From positions 62,001 through 126,000 of the forward strand of contig QHSU01000069.1 of assembly GCA_003220535.1 (NCBI GenBank): a stretch of 64,000 nucleotides of DNA, in the 5' to 3' direction. Below are positions 18,787 to 27,607 of the stretch, piece by piece. This DNA comes from Candidatus Rokuibacteriota bacterium. GTDB lineage: Bacteria; Methylomirabilota; Methylomirabilia; Rokubacteriales; CSP1-6. Made by a program: the position numbers and the translations under genes. Within the stretch, counting starts at the first letter, position 1; each line of letters begins with the position of its first letter. The notes beneath the pieces were generated by a model. It was given only the letters and a program-made list of their open reading frames with translations, was not told where the DNA came from and did not search any database.

Positions 18787-20316
18787 TCAGTCTTCCAGTG
18801 ACCAGAGCTTGGGGGGCGCGCCCGTGAAGCCCAGCTCCGACCAGCGCGCCGCCAGCGACTCGTAGACGGAGCGACGGAGCTTCGTGCGCCGGGAGAACTG
18901 CTTGATGTAGCGGTGCTCCATGCACGCGTTGATCAGTGCCTTGGAGCCGTAGGGACGCTCTTCGGGCGGATTCTGCGTCGGGTCGAGCCAGGTCGACCAT
19001 GTCTGCCGCAGGATGTCGATGTCCTCGACGGGATTGCAGCGAGTAGACATCGCCCACAGCACCTGGTTGATGTTCGACGGATCGACGTCGTCGTCGACGG
19101 CGATGATCCACTTCGCGTAGTAGGCGCCTCCGGGCACTTGCGCCGCCAGCGCCAGCGCCTGCGGCGCGTGGCCCGCGTAGCGCTGCTCGAGCGACACCAC
19201 CGTCATCCCCCAGCCGCCGGCGGCGGCGGGATGGCTGTACACGCCCTTGATGCCGGGAACGCCGACGCGGTCGAGATCGTTCCAGATCTTCGCCGAGCGC
19301 GCGATCGAGTACAGCAGCGCGTCCTCGTTGGCCGGGTAGTCGGCCATCAGCGCGTGGGTGAGAATCGGATCGTCCCGATGGTGGATGGCCTTCACCTCGA
19401 CGTTGAACGCGTAGTCCTCTGGGCGCCCGTAGTAGCCGGTGAACTCGCCGAAGGGCCCTTCGAGCTTGATGGCCTTGGGGTGGACGACGCCCTCGATCAC
19501 GATCTCGGCGCGGGCCGGGTAGGGGATGCTGCCGACGTGACCCTTGACGAGCTCCACGGGCCGGCCGGTCATCCCACCGATGAACTCGAGCTCGGAGACC
19601 GTCTTCGAGAACGTCAGCGAGGCGGCGATGAACATGGCGGGATCGACGCCCCAGACGGCGACGATCTCGCACGGCTCGTTGCGGCTCCAGTAGCGGTCGA
19701 TGTGCAGTCGCGCGTCCTTGCCGGGCGAGAGGTAGAGGCCGACGTGGTTGCGATCGTGCACCATCTGCCGGTAGCAGCCCACGTTGAGCCAGCCCGCGTC
19801 CGGGTCGCGCGTGATGATCGCGTCGGCGGTGCCGATGTAGCGTCCGCCGTCGCCGGGCCAGTGGCGCGCCGCCGGGAAGATCGTGATGTCGACGTCGTCA
19901 CCGTAGCGGTGGTGGGCGTTGACCGGCGCCGCGTCGGCCTCGACCATCACCGGCGGCAGGGTCCGCGTGAACTTGCCCTTGCAGCGCTGGATCAGATCCA
20001 TCGCGCTGCGTCCCGGCGGCTCGCCGATGGCGAGGGCGAAGCGGTCGACGCTCGAGCCGATGATGTTCCAGAGCGCCCGGTATCCCGCCGGACAGCCCTT
20101 GATGTTCTCGAAGAGCGGGGCGGGAGCGCCGATCTGCTGATGCGCCATGTAGGTGAGGGCGCCCATTTCCTCGTTCCAGTCGATCGGCTCGCGGATTCGA
20201 GTGATCTGGCCGATGGCTTCGGCCTTCGCGAGCCAGTCGCGGAGATCGCGCGGCGCCGGGGCCTCGGCCCCGTCGGGCGACCTCGGAACGTCGTGGACCG
20301 CGCGCGTATTCTCCAT
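18787..20316 (-). CDS. UbiD family decarboxylase
   Basis: 509 aa; DLRDWLAKAEAIGQITRIREPIDWNEEMGALTYMAHQQ...EPCEIVAVWGVDPAMFIAASL...AEIVIEGVVHPKAIKLEGPFGEFTGYYG. Confidence 0.95.
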   Translation of the reverse strand: MENTRAVHDVPRSPDGAEAPAPRDLRDWLAKAEAIGQITRIREPIDWNEEMGALTYMAHQQIGAPAPLFENIKGCPAGYRALWNIIGSSVDRFALAIGEPPGRSAMDLIQRCKGKFTRTLPPVMVEADAAPVNAHHRYGDDVDITIFPAARHWPGDGGRYIGTADAIITRDPDAGWLNVGCYRQMVHDRNHVGLYLSPGKDARLHIDRYWSRNEPCEIVAVWGVDPAMFIAASLTFSKTVSELEFIGGMTGRPVELVKGHVGSIPYPARAEIVIEGVVHPKAIKLEGPFGEFTGYYGRPEDYAFNVEVKAIHHRDDPILTHALMADYPANEDALLYSIARSAKIWNDLDRVGVPGIKGVYSHPAAAGGWGMTVVSLEQRYAGHAPQALALAAQVPGGAYYAKWIIAVDDDVDPSNINQVLWAMSTRCNPVEDIDILRQTWSTWLDPTQNPPEERPYGSKALINACMEHRYIKQFSRRTKLRRSVYESLAARWSELGFTGAPPKLWSLED

Positions 20317-20356
20317 ACCAAGCCTCCGCTAGCGAGCTCGTTCGAAGGCTATCACA

Positions 20357-21226
20357 TCAGGACTTCGGGGCCGACCGGGGGCCGAAAGGCTCCGGACGGA
20401 ATCCGCCGTCGCGGGCCTCCAGGAACGCCTTCAGGCCGCCCGACTGCATCGCCGCGATGAGCTCGGCCCGCTCGGCGTTGTACGAGGCGTGCGCCATGCT
20501 CGAGAACGGGATGTTCATCAGCATGCCGGCGCCCAGGCCCATGGCGAGCAGGCCGTAGCAGGTGACCGCCTTGTTGAGCCGCACCGAGGGCTCGGGCACG
20601 CGGGCGATGCGCTCGGCCAGTGCCCGGGCGCGCGGCAGGAGCTCGGCCTGCGGCACGACCTCGTTGACGAGGCCGAGCCGAAGAGCCTCCGCGGCGTCGA
20701 AATGGTCGCCGGTCAGGGAGTAGCGGTGGGCGGCCTTCCACCCCGCGAGCGCCGCGAAGAGGAACGTGGTGTTCGACGTGTGGCGAACTTCGGGTTGCGC
20801 GAAGACGCTGTTGTCCGCGGCGATGGTGATGTCAGACGCGAGCGCGTACCAGAAGCCGCCTCCCATCACCCAGCCGTGGACGGCCGCGATGACCGGCTTC
20901 GTGAGATGCCAGAGATGCAAGAGCTCCATCGCCGAGTCGCGGTCGCGCACCCACCATCGCTTGATGTACTCGGCGACCTCGACCCCGGTGGCGTCGAGCG
21001 ACGACCGGCCGTCGGGGCGGCGCGCGATGTCGAAGCCAGCCGAGAACCCACGGCCGGCGCCGGTCAGGATGATCGCGCGGATCCCGGCATCGGCGTCTGC
21101 TTCGTCGAGGGCGCCGTGGAGCTCCGCGGTCATCTGGGGGTTGATGGCGTTGATGGTGTCGGGCCGGTTGAGCGTGAGCGTGGCCACCGGTCCCTTCTTC
21201 TCGTACACGATCATCTCGTAAGGCAT
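20357..21226 (-). CDS. enoyl-CoA hydratase/isomerase family protein
   Basis: MIVYEKKGPVATLTLNRPDTINAINPQM...GAGRGFSAGFDI...VIAAVHGWVMGGGFWYALASDITIAADNSVF. Confidence 0.95.
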   Translation of the reverse strand: MPYEMIVYEKKGPVATLTLNRPDTINAINPQMTAELHGALDEADADAGIRAIILTGAGRGFSAGFDIARRPDGRSSLDATGVEVAEYIKRWWVRDRDSAMELLHLWHLTKPVIAAVHGWVMGGGFWYALASDITIAADNSVFAQPEVRHTSNTTFLFAALAGWKAAHRYSLTGDHFDAAEALRLGLVNEVVPQAELLPRARALAERIARVPEPSVRLNKAVTCYGLLAMGLGAGMLMNIPFSSMAHASYNAERAELIAAMQSGGLKAFLEARDGGFRPEPFGPRSAPKS

Positions 21227-21245
21227 CGCGGCACCTCCCAGGCTG

Positions 21246-23372
21246 TCAGGCGAACTCGATCAACCAGTCCACCGCCACCACGCCTCGACCGTCGTCGAGC
21301 ACGAGGAGCGGGTTGAGGTCCAGGGCCCGGAGCGACGGCCGATGCGCCTCGGCGAGCGCCGCCAGCCGGACGATCGCGTCGGCGAGCGCTCCTCTGTCCG
21401 CCGGCGCTCGGCCGCGCGCGCCCGACAAGATCGCGGCGCCCCGAAGCTCGGCGATCATCGATGCGGCGTCGGCGGGACCGATGGGCGGCACGCGGAGCGA
21501 CACGTCGCGCATCTGCTCGACGAAGATACCGCCGAACCCGCACACGATCGCCGGGCCGAAGAGCGGATCGGTCTTGACGCCGAGGATCATCTCCCGGCCC
21601 CCGAGGATCATGCGCTGGACGAGCACGCCGTCGAGGCGCGCCGCGGGGGCCCGCCGCCGGACCTCGTCGAGCATCTCCCGGTAGGCCACGCGAACCGCCG
21701 TGGCGTCGCCGCAGCCCACGCGAACGCCGCCGACGTCGGTCTTGTGGGCGATGTGTAACGAGTCGATCTTGACCACCACGGGATAGCCGAAGCGCTCTGC
21801 GGCCTGCACCGCTTGTTCGATGTCTTTCGCGGTGATCGTCTCGGCGAGCGGCACCCCGAAGTCGCGCAGGAGCTGCATGGCCTCCACATTGCCGAGCACC
21901 CCGCGGCCGGCCGGTCGGCTGATCGCTCGCGGCGGCGCCGCGACGGCGCTCGGGGTCATCGTCTCGGATCGCTCCAGGAATCGGCGATGCTCGCGCGCGT
22001 TGCGCACCGCAAGCATCGCCGTCTCGGTGCTCTCGAGGAACGGGACGCCGACTTCGGCGAGAGTGTGGACGACCTCCTGGTCGAGGTCGCCACCCGCGAA
22101 CGAGCTGAAGGCGAGCACGAGACGATCGGTGCCGGTCTGCAGCGCCTCGTTCATGGCGCGGCTGAACTGCCGCGAGGGTGCCCCGCCGCCCGGGCGCGGC
22201 ACGTTGACTCTCAGGTTCACGGCCAGCACGTCGACGGCCTCGTCGCGGAGCAGGACGTCGAACAGCTGAGGGAAGAGCCTTGTGTCCTCGTACATGGCGC
22301 CCGTGCCATCGAGCGGGTTTCGTGGATTCGCGAAGTCCGGCATGAAGGCTTTCAGCGTCTCGACGGACGTGGCCGAGAGCGGCGGAAGCTCGACGCCGGC
22401 GCGATCCGCGGCGTCCGATACATGCCCGCACTCCCCGCCGAGGCCGCTCAGGATCCCGACCCGCCAGCCGCGACGGGCATGATGCCGTGCCGCGGACAGG
22501 AGAGTGAGCGTGTCGACCATCTCGTTGATGCTCGACACCTGGACGATGCCGCTCTGCCGGAGCACCGCCTCGACGATCTCGGGCGTGCCGGCCAGCGATC
22601 CCGTGTGCGCGAGCATCGCCTGCCGGGCGTTTTCGGACCGCCCCACCTTCAGCACCACGATGGGCTTCCGCTGCGCCTTCGCGCGCGCCGCCGCGACCCG
22701 GAACTTGTCCGGCCGCTTGAATCCCTCGACGAACGCGCCAACCACCGCCGTCTCGTCGTCCTCGACGAGGAACGCGGTGTAGTCCTCGACCGTGAGCCCG
22801 GCCTGGTTGCCGCACGAGACGATGTAGCTCAGCCCGACGCCCCGCTGCTGCATCAGGTACTCGCCGATCGCGTGACTGAAGCCACCGCTCTGGGACACGA
22901 GCCCGACGACGCCCGGTCGCAACGGCTCTGCCACATCGGCGCTGAAGGTCGCCGCGCCCAGACGGATGTTGAAGACGCCGTAGCAGTTCGGTCCGCAGAT
23001 CAGGAGCCCGCGGTCGGCGGCGAGGCGCTCGAGCTCGGCCTGCCGCCGCTGGCCGACGGGACCCGCTTCGGCGAAGCCGCTCGACAGCACGACGGCGCCG
23101 CGCACGCCGCTGTCGACGGCGGCCGCGAGGATCGCCGGGACCTGCTCAGCCGGGATCGCTACCACGACGGTGTCGGCCGGTTCCGGCGTGGAGGCGAGGT
23201 CGGGATAGCAGGGCAGCCCGAGGACGTCCGTGTACTTCGGATTGATCGGAAAGATCCGCCCCGCGTAGCCGAAGCGCTGGAGGTTGGCGACGACTCGGGT
23301 CGCGCGGGTCATCCGCTGCGAGGCACCGACGACGGCGATGCTCGTCGGCTTCATCAAGGGCGCCAGGTCCAT
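21246..23372 (-). CDS. acetate--CoA ligase (ADP/NDP-forming) family acyl-CoA synthetase, fused alpha-beta
   Basis: MDLAPLMKPTSIAVVGASQR...GLVSQSGGFSHAIGEYLMQQ...LRDFGVPLAETITAKDIEQAVQAAERFGYPVVVKI; start trimmed from the longer ORF. Confidence 0.92.
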   Translation of the reverse strand: MDLAPLMKPTSIAVVGASQRMTRATRVVANLQRFGYAGRIFPINPKYTDVLGLPCYPDLASTPEPADTVVVAIPAEQVPAILAAAVDSGVRGAVVLSSGFAEAGPVGQRRQAELERLAADRGLLICGPNCYGVFNIRLGAATFSADVAEPLRPGVVGLVSQSGGFSHAIGEYLMQQRGVGLSYIVSCGNQAGLTVEDYTAFLVEDDETAVVGAFVEGFKRPDKFRVAAARAKAQRKPIVVLKVGRSENARQAMLAHTGSLAGTPEIVEAVLRQSGIVQVSSINEMVDTLTLLSAARHHARRGWRVGILSGLGGECGHVSDAADRAGVELPPLSATSVETLKAFMPDFANPRNPLDGTGAMYEDTRLFPQLFDVLLRDEAVDVLAVNLRVNVPRPGGGAPSRQFSRAMNEALQTGTDRLVLAFSSFAGGDLDQEVVHTLAEVGVPFLESTETAMLAVRNAREHRRFLERSETMTPSAVAAPPRAISRPAGRGVLGNVEAMQLLRDFGVPLAETITAKDIEQAVQAAERFGYPVVVKIDSLHIAHKTDVGGVRVGCGDATAVRVAYREMLDEVRRRAPAARLDGVLVQRMILGGREMILGVKTDPLFGPAIVCGFGGIFVEQMRDVSLRVPPIGPADAASMIAELRGAAILSGARGRAPADRGALADAIVRLAALAEAHRPSLRALDLNPLLVLDDGRGVVAVDWLIEFA

Positions 23373-23437
23373 GAGCGGCACGGGCCGCCCGACTATGGCG
23401 GAACCATCTTCTGGTGTCAACGCGCGTCTGTGGCGGG

Positions 23438-23600
23438 GTCCGGTCCTGGGGCAGGCCGGCGGGCGGGGTCGCTCGACCACGCTGCACGCGCACGCATGAC
23501 CCGTCGCGGCTGGGCTCCATCTGGGCCCTTCGCTTCCGAGTGTCACTCGGCGGGAACGGATCTCGTCGACCCCGCCCGCCAGCCTGCCCCAGGACCGGAC
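23438..23600. repeat. 34-bp inverted repeat with 95-nt loop
   Basis: 23438-23471 gtccggtcctggggcaggccggcgggcggggtcg versus 23567-23600 cgaccccgcccgccagcctgccccaggaccggac: reverse complements with one mismatch; loop holds ccgagtg-t-cactcgg. Confidence 0.95.
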
Positions 23601-23640
23601 GGGCAGGCCAGCCTAGCCAGGGTGTCGGCATAGCGCGGGG

Positions 23641-23988
23641 TTAGCGGATGGTGGTGGGGGGGCCGGTGTGGGGTTGGAGGTAGGGGCTCGCTGGCCCCGC
23701 GTAGGGAAAGTAGCGTGTCGTGCCCGGGACCTCCTGATTGTCCGCCGTCAGGCAGGCGCAGCCGACGCCCAGTGGCGCGGACCAGGTCGGTAGCTGGCAC
23801 CAGCCCCACTCCGTCGTGCAGATGTTCGCCGGTGGTGGCGCAGGCCCGGGAGCCGGTCGTGGAAACGGCAGGGGACGCGATGCTGGAGGAGGCTCGGGAC
23901 GCTGGGCGACCTGAGCATGAAGGGCATCGATCGCGCCCACGAACACCAACGCCAAGAGTCCGAGCGCGACGTGTGGTCGGCGCAACAA
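23641..23988 (-). CDS. secreted proline-rich hypothetical protein
   Basis: MLRRPHVALGLLALVFVGAIDALHAQ signal peptide; PPPASRPLPFPRPAPGPAPPPANICTTEWGWCQLP...CACL. Confidence 0.5.
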   Translation of the reverse strand: MLRRPHVALGLLALVFVGAIDALHAQVAQRPEPPPASRPLPFPRPAPGPAPPPANICTTEWGWCQLPTWSAPLGVGCACLTADNQEVPGTTRYFPYAGPASPYLQPHTGPPTTIR

Positions 23989-23995
23989 AGCGAGA

Positions 23996-24964
23996 CTACT
24001 TCAGCCGCGGGTCGAGCGCGTCGCGGAGGCCGTCGCCGAAGAGATTGAAGCCCAGCACCGTCACGAAGATGGCCAGGCCCGGGAACAGCGAGATCCACGG
24101 GTTGGACTGGATGAACGAGACGTTGGCCTTCAGGTCCCAGCCCCAGCTCGGCGTCGGCGGCTGCGTGCCGAGGCCCAGGAAGGACAGCGTGGCTTCGACG
24201 ATGATCGAGGTCGCGATGCCGAGCGTAGTCGTCACGATGATCGGCGCCAGGCAGTTCGGCAGGATGTGGCGCAGGAGGATCCGCGGATTGCGCACGCCCA
24301 CGGCACGGCACGCCTCGATGTATTCCTTCTCCTTGATGGAGAGCACGCTGCCCCGGACCAGCCGCGCGTAGATCGGGATGCGGACGATGGCGATGGCGCC
24401 GGTGACTTTGATCGTGCCGATGAGCCCGGCCGTGGGCGCGAAGATGACCATCAGGATGATGGCGAGCAGGTAGATCGGGAAGGCGAGGATCAGATCCATC
24501 GCCCGCATGATGATCGAGTCGACGCGGCCGCCATAGTACCCGGCGATCATCCCGAAGGGGACGCCGACGAAGAGGGCCAGCAGCACCGAGGACACCCCCA
24601 CCGCGAGGGAGATCCGGCTGCCGTGGATGATGCGGCTCAGCATGTCGCGACCGAGCTGGTCCGTCCCCAGCGGGTAGTCGCGGCTCGGGCGCTCGAAGGT
24701 GTGGGTCTGGTCGCTGGCGATGGGGCTCTGCGGCGCGAGCACGTCCGCGAAGAGCGCGACCATCAGCAGCACGGCGACGATGCCCGCGCCGATGAGCGCG
24801 GTCGTGCTCTTGCGGAGCCGGCGCAATCCCTGCACGAACGGCGATTCCGAGTGATCCGCCGCCCGCCAGGCGACGTCGGGCGCCGCCGACAGATCCGCCT
24901 CCTGAATGCTGCCTCCGCTGATGGGCCGGGGATGCCCGGCGCGCGGCTCGCGATCGTCGGCCAT
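23996..24964 (-). CDS. ABC transporter permease, DppC/OppC-type
   Basis: 322 aa; YPLGTDQLGRDMLSRIIHGSRISL...EYIEACRAVGVRNPRILLRHILPNCLAPIIV. Confidence 0.95.
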   Translation of the reverse strand: MADDREPRAGHPRPISGGSIQEADLSAAPDVAWRAADHSESPFVQGLRRLRKSTTALIGAGIVAVLLMVALFADVLAPQSPIASDQTHTFERPSRDYPLGTDQLGRDMLSRIIHGSRISLAVGVSSVLLALFVGVPFGMIAGYYGGRVDSIIMRAMDLILAFPIYLLAIILMVIFAPTAGLIGTIKVTGAIAIVRIPIYARLVRGSVLSIKEKEYIEACRAVGVRNPRILLRHILPNCLAPIIVTTTLGIATSIIVEATLSFLGLGTQPPTPSWGWDLKANVSFIQSNPWISLFPGLAIFVTVLGFNLFGDGLRDALDPRLK

Positions 24965-24973
24965 GAATGTCCT

Positions 24974-25948
24974 CTAAGAGTACCGGATCCGCGGATCCAG
25001 GAAAGTGTACGTGAGATCGACGATCAGGTTGATGACGACGAACGCGAACGCCGTCACGAGCGCGAACCCCTGCACCTGCTGGTAGTCGCGCGCGATGATC
25101 GCGTCGATGCCGAAGGTGCCGAGCCCCGGCATCGCGAAGAGCGTCTCCACCACGATGGCGCCGCCGATCAGGAAGCCGACCTGCAGGCCCATCACGGTTA
25201 TGGTCGGGATCAGCGCGTTCTTCAGCGCGTGCTTGAAGATGACCGGACGCTCGCTCAGGCCCTTGGCGCGGGCGGTCGTGACGTACTCCGTGCGGATGAC
25301 CTCGAGCATGCTGGCCCGGAGCAGCCGCGTGAGGAGCGCGGCCCGGCCCACGCCGAGCGCCAGGGCGGGCATCAGGACGTGCTGCGTGTTGCCCCACAGG
25401 CTCGCGGCGCAGACCACGGTCTGGCACGTGCCCGGCAGGTACACCCAGCCCGAGCTGGGCAACCAGCCGCCGAGGCCGACGGAGAAGATCAGCAAGAGCA
25501 GGACGCCCAGGAAGAATTCCGGAATGGAAACCCCCACCATGGCCACGGAGGTCGCGGTGTAGTCGGCCCATGTGTTCTGGCGCAAGGCTCCGATGATGGC
25601 GGCGGGTATCGCGATCGCGAGCGCCACCGCCATCGAGAGGACGATCAGCTCGAGGGTCACCGGCAGCCGCACCATGACGTCCTTGAGGACGGGCCGCCCG
25701 CTCAGGATCGAGGTGCCCCAGTCGCCCTGCACGAGCTTGCCGAGCCAGATCACGTACTGGACCATGACCGGTTTGTCGAGCCCGTAGTCGACGCGCGCCT
25801 TGATCGCGTTCTCCTCGGTGTAGGCGTCACCCAGCAGCGCGACCACCGGATCGCCCGGGATCGACCGCATCATGACGAAGACCACCAGCGTGATCATGAG
25901 CACGGTCGGGACGATCTGGAGCAGGCGCTTCAGGATGTAGGTCCACAT
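24974..25948 (-). CDS. ABC transporter permease, DppB/OppB-type
   Basis: 324 aa; MWTYILKRLLQIVPTVLMITLVVFVMM...EYVTTARAKGLSERPVIFKHALKNALIPTITVMG. Confidence 0.95.
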   Translation of the reverse strand: MWTYILKRLLQIVPTVLMITLVVFVMMRSIPGDPVVALLGDAYTEENAIKARVDYGLDKPVMVQYVIWLGKLVQGDWGTSILSGRPVLKDVMVRLPVTLELIVLSMAVALAIAIPAAIIGALRQNTWADYTATSVAMVGVSIPEFFLGVLLLLIFSVGLGGWLPSSGWVYLPGTCQTVVCAASLWGNTQHVLMPALALGVGRAALLTRLLRASMLEVIRTEYVTTARAKGLSERPVIFKHALKNALIPTITVMGLQVGFLIGGAIVVETLFAMPGLGTFGIDAIIARDYQQVQGFALVTAFAFVVINLIVDLTYTFLDPRIRYS

Positions 25949-25951
25949 CGA

Positions 25952-27580
25952 CTACTTGTCCAGCCAGACCCTGTCGAAGTGCACCTCGAATTCCGCGTTG
26001 TAGACGTACCCCTTCATCCACGGCTGCGCCACCATGTAGAACGGCGACCCGGAGATGGTGTTCCAGTAGAGCTTGTCGGCGCTGAACTCCTGGAACTCCT
26101 TCGCGATGGCCTTGCGTCGGATGGGGTCCATCTCGCGCGCGTAGCGAGCGTAGTAGTCATCCACCTTGGCGTCGAGGTGGCGCGTGTGGTTCCAAGAGGC
26201 CCCGGTGGTCGACAGAAACGCGTTGCTGTCGAGCGTCAGCAGGGACAGCAGATCCTCGACGTACATGTCCCACGGGCCGTCCTGGTTCGCGGCGGTCATC
26301 CAGGTGACCTTGTCCACCAGCCGGAGGTTCGCGGTCACGCCGATGCGCGCCATCTGCTCCTTGATGACGGTGGCGATGACGTTGAACACGGTCTTCTCGG
26401 TGTTGGTCATCAGCTCGAAGGTCAGAGGCTTCTGCGGTCCGTAGCCGGCCTCGGCCAGCAGCGCTTTCGCCTTAGCCTGATCGTATGGACACATGCTGGT
26501 CACGTCCACGGTGTCCATCGTGCCGGGCGGGATGATCCCGACCCACGGGGTGGCCTGGCCCTTGAACGCGATCTTCACGATTTCCTTGCGGTCGATCCCG
26601 TAGCAGCCGACGGCCTTGCGCACGCGGATGTCGCTGAAGATCGGATGCGGCGCCCGGTCCTTGGACATGGGCTTGCCGTCCTTGGGGACGGTGACCTTCA
26701 TCGCCGCCAGCATCGGGGTGGTTTCCTTCCCGGTCATGATCAGGGCGCGCGGGTTCTGCGCCTTCATGGTGTCGACGTGCTCGGGCGAGAACGAGGCGAT
26801 GAAATCGACCTCGCCCTGCTTGAACGCGGCCATTTCAACAACCGGGTCCTTGATCACGCGGATCAGAACGCGATCAAGGTAGGGCAGCCCGGGCTCGAAG
26901 TACTTGTCGAAGCGGTCCATCGCCAGGTGGCTGCCCTTGACCCACTCGATGAGCTTGAACGGCCCGCACCCGATCACGGCGCCCGGCTTGCCCTGCTTGC
27001 GGTCGTCGAGGGTGAACTTCTGGGTGGCGGTCGGCGAGTAGATGATCAGGCCCGTGCGGTAGCCCGCCAGCATGTGGAGCATGAAGGCGTACGGGTGCTT
27101 GAGCCGGATCTGCACGGTGAGGGGATCGACCGCCTCGACCGAGTGCACCGACTCGTAGAAGATCCGCATGCCGGATCCGGTGGCCGGGTCCATCAGGCGA
27201 TCGATGCTGAACTTGACCGCGGCGGCGTCGACCTTCGTGCCGTCGTGGAAGAGGACGTTCTTCTTGAGCTTGAAGGTGTAGAGTAGCCCGTCCGGCGAGA
27301 TCTGCCACGACTCGGCGGCGTCGCCCACGAACTTGCCGTCGGGTGTGATGTTGACGAGCCCGCACCCGACGTTCATCGCGACCCACATCATTTCGTAGCC
27401 GGGGGCGGTGTGGAAATCGAGGTTCGCGATTTCGTTGCCGTACGAGACCCGGAGCGTGCCGCCGCGCTTCGGCGTCTGCGCCTCGGTCGGGGACGCGCCG
27501 ATGAGGCCCAGCAGCATAACGGTTCCGAGGAGGAAGCCGAACAGCGGACGGGTCGAGCGCATCGAGATATCCTCCATCAT
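25952..27580 (-). CDS. ABC transporter substrate-binding protein, family 5 (paralog 1)
   Basis: 542 aa; TPKRGGTLRVSYGNEIANLDFHTAPGYEMMWVAMNVGCGLVNITPDGKFVGDAAESWQISPDGLLYTFKLKKNVLFHDGT. Confidence 0.95.
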   Translation of the reverse strand: MMEDISMRSTRPLFGFLLGTVMLLGLIGASPTEAQTPKRGGTLRVSYGNEIANLDFHTAPGYEMMWVAMNVGCGLVNITPDGKFVGDAAESWQISPDGLLYTFKLKKNVLFHDGTKVDAAAVKFSIDRLMDPATGSGMRIFYESVHSVEAVDPLTVQIRLKHPYAFMLHMLAGYRTGLIIYSPTATQKFTLDDRKQGKPGAVIGCGPFKLIEWVKGSHLAMDRFDKYFEPGLPYLDRVLIRVIKDPVVEMAAFKQGEVDFIASFSPEHVDTMKAQNPRALIMTGKETTPMLAAMKVTVPKDGKPMSKDRAPHPIFSDIRVRKAVGCYGIDRKEIVKIAFKGQATPWVGIIPPGTMDTVDVTSMCPYDQAKAKALLAEAGYGPQKPLTFELMTNTEKTVFNVIATVIKEQMARIGVTANLRLVDKVTWMTAANQDGPWDMYVEDLLSLLTLDSNAFLSTTGASWNHTRHLDAKVDDYYARYAREMDPIRRKAIAKEFQEFSADKLYWNTISGSPFYMVAQPWMKGYVYNAEFEVHFDRVWLDK

Positions 27581-27607
27581 CGGATGGCCGTCAGCATGGC
27601 CACCCGA

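Noticed and set aside
24266-27286. 1006-aa plus-strand ORF antisense to the DppC/DppB/SBP genes
   Set aside because: High-GC shadow ORF: Arg/His/Asp-rich low-complexity translation opposite well-supported transporter genes.
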